From the NCBI RefSeq assembly GCF_037860835.1, contig NZ_JBBEOG010000005.1:62001-126000 (forward strand): DNA of 64,000 bases, read 5' to 3'. Positions 51,958 to 60,663 of the stretch are shown here, in pieces; position 1 is the first letter of the stretch; every line of letters starts with the position of its first letter. The notes under the pieces were generated by a model. It was not told where the DNA came from. It saw only the letters and a list, made by a program, of their open reading frames with translations, and did no database searches. Position numbers and translations under genes: made by a program. This DNA comes from Aquipuribacter nitratireducens (GTDB lineage Bacteria > Actinomycetota > Actinomycetes > Actinomycetales > JBBAYJ01).

Positions 51958-52200
51958 CTAGGGCAGAAGCTCCGAGTACTGCTTGCGGGCCGGCATGTCG
52001 TGGATGACCAATTCGTCGCCGCCCTTGAAGAGCAGCACGACGGTCTCGAGGAGCCGCGCCTGCGTGTCGAACCCGATGCGCAGCTCCCGGTGGGGCCAGT
52101 CGGCGTCCTCGAGCGGCTCCACCCACAGCGGCCAGTCGGCCGCCTGGACAGCGTCAGGAGGAGCTACCCCGTGCTCGAGCGCAATGTCGTGGACCTTCAC
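51958..52200 (-). CDS. Probable toxin of a two-gene toxin-antitoxin pair
   Basis: 80 residues: 'MKVHDIALEHGVAPPDAV', 'LRIGFDTQARLLETVVLLF', 'ELVIHDMPARKQYSELL'. The small α-β-β-β layout with a late H-x-M-x-A-R-K is like BrnT-type RNase toxins, which act as ribosome-independent RNases. Its ATG overlaps the stop of the upstream RHH gene by 4 bp, the usual antitoxin-first or antitoxin-partner coupling. The family call is by general resemblance. Confidence 0.6.
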   Translation of the reverse strand: MKVHDIALEHGVAPPDAVQAADWPLWVEPLEDADWPHRELRIGFDTQARLLETVVLLFKGGDELVIHDMPARKQYSELLP

Positions 52201-52454
52201 GCCGCGAAGGCGGCCAAGGCCCGGCGGATCGCCTCCGATCGCGAGATGTCATCGCGGGCGGCGACGGCGTCGACCGCGGCCAGCTCTTCAGCGGTCAGGC
52301 GGACGGCGACGACCTGCATCGGTTCTGCGCCCCGACCGGGGCGGCCGCGTCCGCGCCGTTTCACCTCTGCGACGTCGTAGCCAGCTTCGGCCTCGTCCGC
52401 CCACTGCTGGACCTGTTCGTCGCTCACATCGCTCACGTCGCTCACCACGAGCAT
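52197..52454 (-). CDS. CopG/RHH-type antitoxin-like protein
   Basis: 85 residues from ATG 52454. The C-terminal 'MQVVAVRLTAEELAAVDAVAARDDISRSEAIRRALAAF' region (residues ~47-84) is a ribbon-helix-helix (β-strand, helix, D/E-x-S-R-S-E-x-I-R helix). The N-terminus has an acidic segment then 'KRRGRGRPGRG', an AT-hook-like basic stretch. It would bind its own promoter and the partner protein encoded directly downstream. Confidence 0.72.
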   Translation of the reverse strand: MLVVSDVSDVSDEQVQQWADEAEAGYDVAEVKRRGRGRPGRGAEPMQVVAVRLTAEELAAVDAVAARDDISRSEAIRRALAAFAA

Positions 52455-52577
52455 CAGCGTATGACGAAAATGCGCAAGGGTGGAGCCGTCTCGGCGAGTC
52501 GAGCCACTGAGCAGCTTGACTGAGGCGCCACCGTGTCCCCCGGTCACCGACCATCGGCGGCCGCCCTCCGGTTGTTT

Positions 52578-52596
52578 GTGCCCGTCCCGTGCCCCC
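52578..52596 (+). promoter_or_regulatory. Arm-type repeat upstream of att copy 5
   Basis: GTGCCCGTCCCGTGCCCCC, 73 bp before the repeat at 52651; identical to the one before copy 6. Confidence 0.6.
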
Positions 52597-52650
52597 GCGC
52601 AACAGCAGAGCGACGAATCGGCAGGTGAGAAGCGGTGTAGCAGACGCTCT

Positions 52651-52710
52651 TGAAAGCCGTTGAACAGGTAACCATTCCTGTTCCGTGGGTTCGAATCCCA
52701 CGCCCTCCGC
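52651..52710 (+). repeat. att copy 5: 3' half of tRNA-Ser(UGA)
   Basis: 60 bp identical to copy 4. The right flank resembles that of copy 2 at first ('cagtcagacgat') and has CTGTCCACA at 52761-52769 in place of TTGTCCACA. Confidence 0.87.
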
Positions 52711-52878
52711 CAGTCAGACGATCCACCAGGAAAGGTGCGCGGTCAAGGCGTCAGCAACGGCTGTCCACAGGCTCCGACGCCGACGGCTACCCGTGGCTCG
52801 ACTAGCACCGGCGCACTCGCTACCAAGAGAAGGTGAAGGAGCGGCCCTGCAGGTCTCTCGCAGGGGACACTCGTCGGT

Positions 52879-53358
52879 GTGAGCCACACGTCACCGACCG
52901 CGTCCGCCCCGTCGGGCGGCCCTGCTCAGGTGGTGGGTGGTCGGCTGGGTCCCGTCGAGGCGGTGCGGACGGTGCTGCGAAAGACGTTCATGTGGTCCGG
53001 TCGGGCGAGGCGCTCGGAGTTCTGGTGGTGGACGCTCTTCGCCTCCGCCGTCTACCTCACCGCCATCGCCGTCGAGCTCCGGCTTGACCCCACTGGCGAC
53101 AGCGTCGTCATCACGGGCGTCGCCTGGGCGGCCCTCCTGCTGCCGACGCTGGCCGTCACCGTCCGACGCCTCCACGACAGGTCGTTCTCCGCGTGGTGGC
53201 TGCTGCTCAACCTGCTCCCCTTCGGGGTGCTCGTCGTGCTGGTGTTGTGCGCCTTCGACAGCTGGGCCGGACCCAACCAGTACGGGCCCGACCCCAAGGG
53301 CCGCCCCAGCCCGGCCAGACCCGCAACCGCAGCCGGCGGACCCGCGGGTCCGCGGTGA
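52879..53358 (+). CDS. DUF805 membrane protein
   Basis: 159 residues from GTG 52879. DUF805 hallmarks are 'GRARRSEFWWWTLF', 'VTVRRLHDRSFSAWWLLL' and 'GPNQYGPDPKG'. Three or four hydrophobic segments lie between residues ~45 and 130. The family is widespread and of unknown function. It is the first gene after att copy 5. Confidence 0.85.
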   Translation: MSHTSPTASAPSGGPAQVVGGRLGPVEAVRTVLRKTFMWSGRARRSEFWWWTLFASAVYLTAIAVELRLDPTGDSVVITGVAWAALLLPTLAVTVRRLHDRSFSAWWLLLNLLPFGVLVVLVLCAFDSWAGPNQYGPDPKGRPSPARPATAAGGPAGPR

Positions 53359-53461
53359 CGCACTTCTCCCGGTGCCTCTCGCCCCAGAGCACGTCGCCCC
53401 AGAGCGCGTCACCCCGAAGCATGTCGTCCCACGGCGCCGCCCGCTGGCGGGACCGCTGCTC

Positions 53462-53989
53462 GTGAGCCGCCGGCGACGCAGGTACCGCGTGAACAGCGCC
53501 GTGCAGGGCCGGCTCGACCCGTCCGACACGACTGACACGGCTGGCGTGGCTGGCGCGGAGGGGGCAAGGCTCGTTTTCGCCGCCGTGCTGACCGCCCTGC
53601 GCGGCGACGCCGAACGCGTCGTGGCCGACCTCTTCGCCCGCGACGCGCCACTCCCATCGCACGCCAGAGCCGCCGCCCTCGAGCTGCACCAGTGCACACG
53701 GCCTGTCCTGCTCGCCACCTACGACCGCAACCCGTTCCAGTCGGTCACCATCGACCCCGGCGACCACGCGCAGTGGCGAGCGCTCCTGAAGGTGGCGCCG
53801 TACTCCAAAGACCTACGCCTCGAGACCACCTTCACCGACCTGCTCGCCTCATTTGGAGGCGTCGACTCCCTGCGCCTTCGGTTGCGCGACGAACAGGCCG
53901 ACCGCGTGCGCCAGGCGCTGCGGGACCTACCCGCCGGTCTCTCCGCTTCCCTCGTGCTGCGCCGCCCCTTATGGCGGAGGCGCCCGTAG
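53462..53989 (+). CDS. Hypothetical protein
   Basis: 175 residues from GTG 53462. I do not recognise it. The N-terminus is Arg-rich; the middle ('GARLVFAAVLTALRGDAERVVADLF') is helical; the C-terminus ('YSKDLRLETTFTDLLASFGGVDSLRLRLRD') looks like an α/β domain. Codon use is like that of the neighbours, which supports a real gene. Confidence 0.5.
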   Translation: MSRRRRRYRVNSAVQGRLDPSDTTDTAGVAGAEGARLVFAAVLTALRGDAERVVADLFARDAPLPSHARAAALELHQCTRPVLLATYDRNPFQSVTIDPGDHAQWRALLKVAPYSKDLRLETTFTDLLASFGGVDSLRLRLRDEQADRVRQALRDLPAGLSASLVLRRPLWRRRP

Positions 53990-54486
53990 CGGCCTGCTCC
54001 CGCTGACGGTTCCAGTCGGGGGAGCAGGGCCCGACTGTGGCTCGGTCGATCCGGTGGTGTGCGACGGAAGCCGGGTGCGTCGGGTCGACCGCACGGCACC
54101 ATCAGCACATGACGGACGAGCCGCGTGGACCGGAGGACCCTGGTTCCGCCGCGGCCGGTCGGCCCGTGCCCGGTGCGGTCGCCCCCGTGTCGCTGCCGGG
54201 GCCGTTGCCTGTGACGTGGCGGTTGTCGAGACGTCGAGAGTCGGCTCCGCATGCTCGTCATCGGCGGCGGGCTCACCGACCCCCGACTGCCGTGACCCAC
54301 CTCAGGTCGGAAGAGCCGAAAATCCTTGACAAGCACGGCATCAAGCGAAGATCGCCTGGAGCTACTGCAATCTCGACAGAGGCATGACCCCGCGCCTCCT
54401 TCGCGGCGATTGGCGATATTCAGCATGATACGATGGATGAATGGCAAGAGTTCTCGTTCCAATACATTGAAGGAGCCGCTTAAGTT
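53990..54486. other. Mixed intergenic region before the STAND gene
   Basis: A frame from ATG 54110 ('MTDEPRGPEDPGSAAAG') looks like the N-terminus of a lost gene but decays after about 40 codons. An ISL3-like end lies at 54296-54317. From there to 54486 the composition drops sharply in GC, and AAGGAG stands 11 bp before ATG 54487. Confidence 0.5.
54296..54317. repeat. ISL3-like terminal repeat, left copy
   Basis: A 22-bp sequence ending GTCGGAAGAGCC; its complement starts GGCTCTTCCGACCTGAGG, like the ISL3 ends at 3864 and 5321. A 21/22 direct copy lies at 58993-59014. The two bracket the STAND gene in the same orientation. Confidence 0.65.
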
Positions 54487-57400
54487 ATGTCGCCGCGACC
54501 AGGAGGTGAGGCCGATAAGATCGGCAATCGCTATGAAGGTTCCTGGACGGTCGCGCGACTGTTGGGGATCCTCGGCGGCCATGCCGAGTGGATCCGCTTG
54601 GAACCGCTCGGTGATCTGGGACGGGGCGCCGAGTTCGTCCTTCATAAGGTCACGTCGGATGAGTCGCACCAGGTCAAGCGTCAGGTTGGCAACGCCAACG
54701 AGTGGACTGTTGCTGGCCTGAAGAAGTTGAAGGTGTTCGAGACCGCAAAGCGGAACGCCGGCGCCGGTCGTAATTATCACTTCGTCTCGACGGTGCCCTT
54801 CCGGCCGCTACAGGAGTTGGCTGATCGCGCGCGAAACTCAAACGACTATTCCTCGTTCGTCCTGGGCGGCTTGCCGAATGACCTTAACGACCTACTCACT
54901 GAACTGGGCGAACTCTACGGTGGCGTGGAGAGCGCTTATGGCGTCTTGCGCCGCTTCTTCGTGCGGCTCGTTGACGAGGCCGAGCTGCGCCACAACAACA
55001 CTGTCATTGCTGAACTACTGCTTGAGGGCGGGACCGGCTTACAGGCCAGAGCTGCTCTCGGAGAGATTATCGATGACAATATTGACGTCCAGCTAACGGC
55101 TGATCGGCTGCTTGAAAAGCTCCGGCCTTATGGGATACAGCGCCGACTGCTTGCCAGCCGGCAGGGCTTGGCGGAGCGGGTGCGGGTAGCCACCGCAACT
55201 TGGCTTAGACGGGTCGAGCGGCAGATGATGCAGCCGGTCATTCCGCGAGCTGAGGCTGGGGCGCTGCGTGACCTCTTGACCAGCTCGGACGAGGCAGTGC
55301 ACTTCTTGGTGGGTGCAGCTGGCGGCGGCAAGACGGCGGTCCTCCATCAGGCAGTCGAGCAGCTAGTAGCCGATGACGTGCCAACCCTGGTTCTTCGCCT
55401 GGACCGGTTCGATCGCTTGGACAGCACAAACGATCTAGGGCAGCAGTTGGAGCTCGACGTATCGCCGGTGGTGGCGCTGGCTGCGGCTTCTGATGGCCGG
55501 CCGTCGATGCTCGTCCTTGATCAGCTGGATGCCGTCAGCCTGGCATCCGGCCGACTTCCCGAGAACTTTGACGTCATAGCCGACCTCGTGTCCGAAGCGA
55601 TGGCCATCCCAGACATGCGGGTGGTGCTGGGCTGCCGTCACTTTGATGTCGACAACGACCATCGGATCAGGACCCTCCGCGACCGGGTGAAGGCTGGCGT
55701 CCAGTCGGTTGCACTTCTAAGCGTGGACCAGGTGACCGAAGTCGTAGGGGGCTTAGGCCTGTCAGCAGCCGCGCTCACCGACCAGCAGTTGGACATCCTG
55801 CGCTTGCCGCTCCATTTGTCTCTACTGGCGACCATCGCCGATGAGCCGGCAGCGCTTGACTTCGCCAACAGCCAGCGACTCTTTGATGAGTATTGGGAAT
55901 ACAAACTGCGCGCTGTTCGTCAAAAGCGCGAGTCTGTTCGCTTTAATCAGGTGGCTAGCCGCATAGCTCGCGCAATCAGCGAACGACAAGCGCTGGCCGT
56001 GCCGATCAGCGTCCTTGATGTGGATGATTTGCTTGATGACGCCATGGTGCTCGTGTCAGAGCATTTGCTGGTGCGCGATGGACGGCAGGTCGCCTTCTTC
56101 CACGAGTCAATCTTTGACTATGCGTTCGCACGTCAGTGGGTCAGTAGTGGCGAGACGCTTGTTCAGTTTCTGGCAGCTGGCGAGCAAGAACTCTTCGTCC
56201 GGGGACAGGTACGTCAAATCATGGCTCACCTGCGAGCGCTCGATCCAGACCGTTACGTCGATGAGGTGCGGGGTTTGTTGGAGTCGGATGCTGTCCGCTT
56301 CCATATCAAAGATGCAGCCGTCGGTGTCCTGAGTGTGCTTCCTGACCCAACCACAGCGGAGGCGGAGCTCGTCGTCCTGGTAGCGGACGGTGACGCCGCT
56401 CTAGCGACCCGTCTATGGACACGCCTCCGAACGCGGGCGTGGTTCGGACGTCTGGATGACGAGGGGTACATAGGCCGCTGGCTGGATGGCGACGATGAGC
56501 AGCAACGCCGTGTTCTGAACTTGATGCCCGGGGCGATCGCCGATGTCCCCGATCGAGTTGCCGCCCACCTTGCGGAGCATCGTCAGACACCAGCATATGG
56601 CGGCTGGGTGCGGTGGGCGATGCGCTTCGCGCAGCTCGAGCAGCACCGCGGCCTCTTCGACACGTACTTGGACGCGGTGCGTTCCGGCCTATATGACGGC
56701 TTTGAGCAGGAGATGTGGCTCGCCGTACATCGCTTGGGTGATCGACGGCCCGAGTGGGCCGTCGAGGTATTGGTGGCTTATCTCGTTGACCGGCCGGGTG
56801 CACTTGCCCCAGATGCCCGTGGCGAAGTGGCAGCCTTGAAAAACCGCGAACACTCCGCGGCTGAACTGGCCCGCGCAGCGGCCGCCAAGGCTCCGCAAGC
56901 GTTCGTCGATGGCCTTCTGCCGTATCTGCTACGGGTGATGGCGGAAACGTCCTATGACAGCCCTCCCCTCTCGGCCCGGCGTGATAAGCAGTTCTCGTTC
57001 CGCTATCCGGAGTCGCGGGCGAATAGCGATCTTGACGATCTGCTGTTGGACGGTATGGCGGCGGCGTTAGCTAGCGTGGTGGCGACCGAAGGGGAAGCCT
57101 TACGTCCGACGCTGGACGTCCTAGCTGCCGACCAGCACGACTCGGCGCAGTGGCTCCTCTACAACGCCCTGGCAGCGGGTGGTCATATCTTCGCCGACTG
57201 GGGAGCAGAACTGCTGCTGGCGGACGATCGACGCCTGATGTGCGGTGATGCCCGCGAGCCGCTATCCATGACGCGCAAGTTGTTGCAGGCCATCACTCCG
57301 TGCGTGTCCAATCTGAACTTTCAGCGCCTCGAGGATAAGCTGAGGACAATCCGCTTCCCTTGGGAAAATCTGCCCTTTGGTTATCCGGCATTCTATTTGC

Positions 57401-58938
57401 TGTCAGCACTTGACGAGGGCCGCTTGTCGGAACAGGGCCAGGGTCGCCTTGCCGAGCTTCGCCGAAAGTACGGCATGGATCAGCCTCCCCAAGATTCCTT
57501 AGGCATCACCGGAGGTGTCGTCGAATCCCCAATTATGGCGGAATCGGCACGCCAGATGGATGATGCCAACTGGCTCAAGGCTATGGGGAAGTACATAGGC
57601 GAGGAACGTGACTACCGTGTTATGACTGGTGGGGCCGAGGAGCTCTCTCGGGTCCTAGAGGAGGAAGTGAGACAGGAGCCGGAGCGCTTTGCGCGACTCG
57701 CCTTGCAGCTTACTCCCCAGCTCAATCCTGCTTACGCTGCCGCAGTTCTCAGGGGCCTTGGTGCAGCACCTGAGCCAGCGGATATCGACGTGGCGCTGCC
57801 GGCGATACGGCATCTAGCCGGCTTCCAGAGCGCAAATGTCGATCGATGGCTGCAGTCGGCTCTGCGCCCTTACCTAGCGGATGTACCACTCGACGTGGTT
57901 GAACTTGTCTGTGCCCGGGCGCTGAGCACGCGGGACCCAGAGGACGACGGCATCCGGATTTGGTCTCAGGACGCCGAGACTGACGAGAGGGTCGCTGACA
58001 TTGAGGGATCTGGCATCAACACGGCGCGCGGCAGCCTGGCAATCACGCTCGGCAATTTGCTCTGCTACGACGTCGACGGGCAGCGAACAGCGGTCGTCGT
58101 TCCGGCCCTTGAGCGCTTCGCTCAGGACCCGTCCATACCCGTGCGCACCTGTGTGGCTCATCTGTTGGCGATGGCGATGCGGCACGCCCGCGAAGAGGCA
58201 ATTACTGCCTTCTGGGCCCTGATCGGGTCAGATGATTCGCTACTTGCCTCACGGTTCGTCGTGCGCTGTATCGCTTACATCGGTGCCGAGGACCCAGAGG
58301 CCGTACGCCCTGTCATCGATCGCATGCTGGCGTCCGACGTGGCCGCCGCTCGGGAGACAGGCGGCGAAGTTGCAGCCTACGCCGCAATGAAATGGGAAAT
58401 GCGGGAGCCGCTGGAAACAGCCCTTGGTTCGGAGATGGCCGAAGTCCGGAAGGGTGTCGCTGGGGCGATGGTGCAGCAGGTGGGACATGCCTCAGACGTC
58501 GAGATCGCGAGCGCGACTCTGGTCGCCCTGTTCGGGGATGACAACGATACGGTGCGCCGCGAGGTGGCCGGCGTAGCCGGTGAGCTGCGGGGTCTGGCTC
58601 TCAGTCCCTTCTACGGACTCCTGGTAGAACTGATCAATTCACCGACGTTCCGCGAAGCGCTTCCGCAGCTACTGATCACCTTAGAGCGAGCACCGGACAA
58701 GGTCGACCCCCTGATCCTACTGACCGCCCAGCGCTTCATCCAAGCCTTGGGTGCCGAGGCGGCTGACATCAGCACAAGTGCCGCCGGTGATGCGCCCGAG
58801 GTTGGGCAGCTTGTAATCCGCGGTTTGGCTCAGACGAGAAAGTCAGATAAACGGGCTGCGCTATTGGACGTGATTGACGACCTGTTGCGTGTTGGCGCCT
58901 ATGGCATCGATGACCTAGTCGCCGAGTCTGAACGGTGA
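54487..58938 (+). CDS. Antiviral-STAND-like NTPase with nuclease-like N-terminus
   Basis: 1483 residues. Residues ~10-110 look like a Cap4/DUF4297-type PD-(D/E)xK nuclease: 'GNRYEGSWTVARLL', 'RLEPLGDLGRG', 'ESHQVKRQ' (near 58-66), 'YHFVSTVPFRPLQEL'. The NTPase has P-loop 'GAAGGGKTAVL' (about 275), Walker B 'SMLVLDQLDAV' (about 340) and 'VVLGCRHFDVDND'. The remaining ~1000 residues are helical and repeat-like, as in HEAT or TPR sensors. This order (effector, STAND NTPase, long sensor) is that of Avs proteins that detect phage proteins and then cut DNA. GC content is lower than in the flanks, and the gene lies between two ISL3-like ends, so it probably arrived separately. The Avs subclass is not decided. 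Confidence 0.8.
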   Translation: MSPRPGGEADKIGNRYEGSWTVARLLGILGGHAEWIRLEPLGDLGRGAEFVLHKVTSDESHQVKRQVGNANEWTVAGLKKLKVFETAKRNAGAGRNYHFVSTVPFRPLQELADRARNSNDYSSFVLGGLPNDLNDLLTELGELYGGVESAYGVLRRFFVRLVDEAELRHNNTVIAELLLEGGTGLQARAALGEIIDDNIDVQLTADRLLEKLRPYGIQRRLLASRQGLAERVRVATATWLRRVERQMMQPVIPRAEAGALRDLLTSSDEAVHFLVGAAGGGKTAVLHQAVEQLVADDVPTLVLRLDRFDRLDSTNDLGQQLELDVSPVVALAAASDGRPSMLVLDQLDAVSLASGRLPENFDVIADLVSEAMAIPDMRVVLGCRHFDVDNDHRIRTLRDRVKAGVQSVALLSVDQVTEVVGGLGLSAAALTDQQLDILRLPLHLSLLATIADEPAALDFANSQRLFDEYWEYKLRAVRQKRESVRFNQVASRIARAISERQALAVPISVLDVDDLLDDAMVLVSEHLLVRDGRQVAFFHESIFDYAFARQWVSSGETLVQFLAAGEQELFVRGQVRQIMAHLRALDPDRYVDEVRGLLESDAVRFHIKDAAVGVLSVLPDPTTAEAELVVLVADGDAALATRLWTRLRTRAWFGRLDDEGYIGRWLDGDDEQQRRVLNLMPGAIADVPDRVAAHLAEHRQTPAYGGWVRWAMRFAQLEQHRGLFDTYLDAVRSGLYDGFEQEMWLAVHRLGDRRPEWAVEVLVAYLVDRPGALAPDARGEVAALKNREHSAAELARAAAAKAPQAFVDGLLPYLLRVMAETSYDSPPLSARRDKQFSFRYPESRANSDLDDLLLDGMAAALASVVATEGEALRPTLDVLAADQHDSAQWLLYNALAAGGHIFADWGAELLLADDRRLMCGDAREPLSMTRKLLQAITPCVSNLNFQRLEDKLRTIRFPWENLPFGYPAFYLLSALDEGRLSEQGQGRLAELRRKYGMDQPPQDSLGITGGVVESPIMAESARQMDDANWLKAMGKYIGEERDYRVMTGGAEELSRVLEEEVRQEPERFARLALQLTPQLNPAYAAAVLRGLGAAPEPADIDVALPAIRHLAGFQSANVDRWLQSALRPYLADVPLDVVELVCARALSTRDPEDDGIRIWSQDAETDERVADIEGSGINTARGSLAITLGNLLCYDVDGQRTAVVVPALERFAQDPSIPVRTCVAHLLAMAMRHAREEAITAFWALIGSDDSLLASRFVVRCIAYIGAEDPEAVRPVIDRMLASDVAAARETGGEVAAYAAMKWEMREPLETALGSEMAEVRKGVAGAMVQQVGHASDVEIASATLVALFGDDNDTVRREVAGVAGELRGLALSPFYGLLVELINSPTFREALPQLLITLERAPDKVDPLILLTAQRFIQALGAEAADISTSAAGDAPEVGQLVIRGLAQTRKSDKRAALLDVIDDLLRVGAYGIDDLVAESER

Positions 58939-58992
58939 CGTCTCTGTCCACTCCACTTCTGGCATGACGGCCTGTTGGATATGGCAGCCCGC

Positions 58993-59014
58993 CCCACCTC
59001 AAGTCGGAAGAGCC
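58993..59014. repeat. ISL3-like terminal repeat, right copy
   Basis: Differs from the copy at 54296 by one base (CTCAAG for CTCAGG). It is followed directly by CGTTGTCTACAGGG, which is the decayed right flank of an att copy (compare 46000-46013). Confidence 0.65.
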
Positions 59015-59108
59015 CGTTGTCTACAGGGTGCTCAATAGGTCTGGCAGGCGGCACTCATGACAATTTGACGAGTGGGAGGAACCGGACCGTGTCCGTCCTG
59101 AGTCGACT

Positions 59109-59888
59109 TCAGGCGGGTACGAAGGCATGTCCTCGGAGGACGGGCACAGAGGTGCTGTGATCGACCTCGGCGGCGATGTCGACATCGGCGCCGAAGCCGC
59201 CATGGTGGAGTTCTCGTCCACTGGCACATGCAGTGAGCTGGGCAGCAAGGTCGGGGGCCACCGCCTGACTAGCCGCTGCCGCCAGATTCGCCTCTGGGGA
59301 CAGGTCGTGCCATTCGCGATCGGCTAGAGCTCGCAGCATGGCGCCTGCTCCCCACAGGTCCTCTACGGCGGGACGCAGCGACCCGTCGGGCCAGCGCTCT
59401 CCGGCGGAGATGACCGCCACCCTCGCGCTGCGGTGGTCGTAATGCTGGTCGACCCACTCGGCGACGGCGGTGGCGTTGCGCAGGCAGGCACCCACGACCA
59501 CGTCCGCGACGCCCGCGAGGTGGTGGGCGATGGTCGAGCCGTTCGGGGACGGCAGCACCAACCGCGCCGGCGACGGGTCTGCAGCGTGGACCGTCGCCGG
59601 GGACAGGCTGACCTGTCCGGGCTGAGCGACGCGGCGACCGACAGCGAGAACTGCCCTGTGCTCGGCGGCGAACTGCTCGGCGTCTGGGTCGGCGTCATGG
59701 TCGTCCCACCGGTAGGGCAGAACGTGGACGCCGGCGTCGGTGGCCACGCTGAGCGTGGTGGTGAAGGACAGGACGTCGACCACTACTGCGATGTCGACGT
59801 CGAGGGCGATGGCGCGGGCGCCGGTCAGGCCCCAGTCGTGGCGGACGCGGTGGCCGTCCTGGCGGTGCGCCGGCTTGAAGGTCGGCAC
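59109..59888 (-). CDS. 2-phosphosulfolactate phosphatase-like (ComB family), copy 2
   Basis: 259 residues from GTG 59888. Same motifs as copy 1 ('VVVDVLSFTTTLSVATDAG', 'LVLPSPNGSTIAHHL', 'SAGERWPDGSLRPAVEDLW'), with identity well over 80% by eye. It differs by a short insertion 'DADPDAEQ' and scattered substitutions. The noncoding DNA beyond its stop is also alike (59016-59108 versus 46000-46091), so the two were duplicated or acquired as blocks. Confidence 0.8.
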   Translation of the reverse strand: MPTFKPAHRQDGHRVRHDWGLTGARAIALDVDIAVVVDVLSFTTTLSVATDAGVHVLPYRWDDHDADPDAEQFAAEHRAVLAVGRRVAQPGQVSLSPATVHAADPSPARLVLPSPNGSTIAHHLAGVADVVVGACLRNATAVAEWVDQHYDHRSARVAVISAGERWPDGSLRPAVEDLWGAGAMLRALADREWHDLSPEANLAAAASQAVAPDLAAQLTACASGRELHHGGFGADVDIAAEVDHSTSVPVLRGHAFVPA

Positions 59889-59903
59889 GTCCAGACGTCG
59901 AGA

Positions 59904-60443
59904 CTAGGTCGGCTGTCTCGGCAGCCGATGCTCCGCGGGGGACACACGTCCCACGATCACTTGCTCGGCTCGCGGGTGCAGACGCATGAGCGGGAAGCGT
60001 GACTCCCGGAAGCCCAGCGCCTCGTACAACGAGCGCCCCTGTCCGGTCGCCACGAGCTCGACGCGGGCAATGCCCCGGTCAGCCGCCCACGAGAGCACGC
60101 CGCGCAGCACCCGGCGAGCGTGCCCCCTGCGCCGGTGCTCCGGGCGGACCACGACGTTGCTGACCAGGACGTCGCCACCGCTCGGTGATGTGGGACTCGG
60201 CGCGGAATCTCTGAGGCACCCCATCGCCATGGCCACGACAGCGCCATCGACGTCGACGACCTGGACGTGGACGTCGTCCGAGGACACGCGAGTACCGAAC
60301 CACTGGAGCGCCTCGATCCTCCACTGCGGATCGTCCACGCCAGGCACATCCATCGCCGCGAACATCAACGCGCGGAGCTCGACCAAGGCCTCGACGTCGC
60401 CGGGCCCGGCAGCGCGCACCCTGGTATCGCTGCTCGTGTCCAT
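59904..60443 (-). CDS. GNAT-family N-acetyltransferase
   Basis: 179 residues from ATG 60443 (AAAGGA upstream; ATG 60452 also possible). 'LVSNVVVRPEHRRRGHARRVL' is motif A with the R/Q-x-x-G-x-G/A acetyl-CoA loop; 'YEALGFRES' is motif B. Small-molecule acetyltransferases of this type often give antibiotic resistance, but the substrate is unknown. With the following NUDIX gene it forms an insert absent from copy 1 of the ComB-ANT block. Confidence 0.85.
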   Translation of the reverse strand: MDTSSDTRVRAAGPGDVEALVELRALMFAAMDVPGVDDPQWRIEALQWFGTRVSSDDVHVQVVDVDGAVVAMAMGCLRDSAPSPTSPSGGDVLVSNVVVRPEHRRRGHARRVLRGVLSWAADRGIARVELVATGQGRSLYEALGFRESRFPLMRLHPRAEQVIVGRVSPAEHRLPRQPT

Positions 60444-60663
60444 GAGGCCCATCCTTTCCCCTGGCTTCGGAGGACGTGGCTTCTGAGGTCGCCGTCCCTT
60501 TGCCCGATCGGTCGCCGGCACGCCGACGCTGGACGACACCTCCCGGTGGGAAAGCGGGGGCGGAGGTGCCATCGGTCGGCGATTTTCGCGCGGGGTCCGG
60601 AACTCGCGGCGCACGGGTCACTGCGCCCCTATACCCCTGGCCCGCTTCGCCTACGTTTCTCTC

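Noticed and set aside
54110-54387. A real gene starting MTDEPRGPEDP before the STAND gene
   Set aside because: After ~40 codons the frame turns into Arg/His-rich noise and crosses the ISL3-like end; at most a relic.
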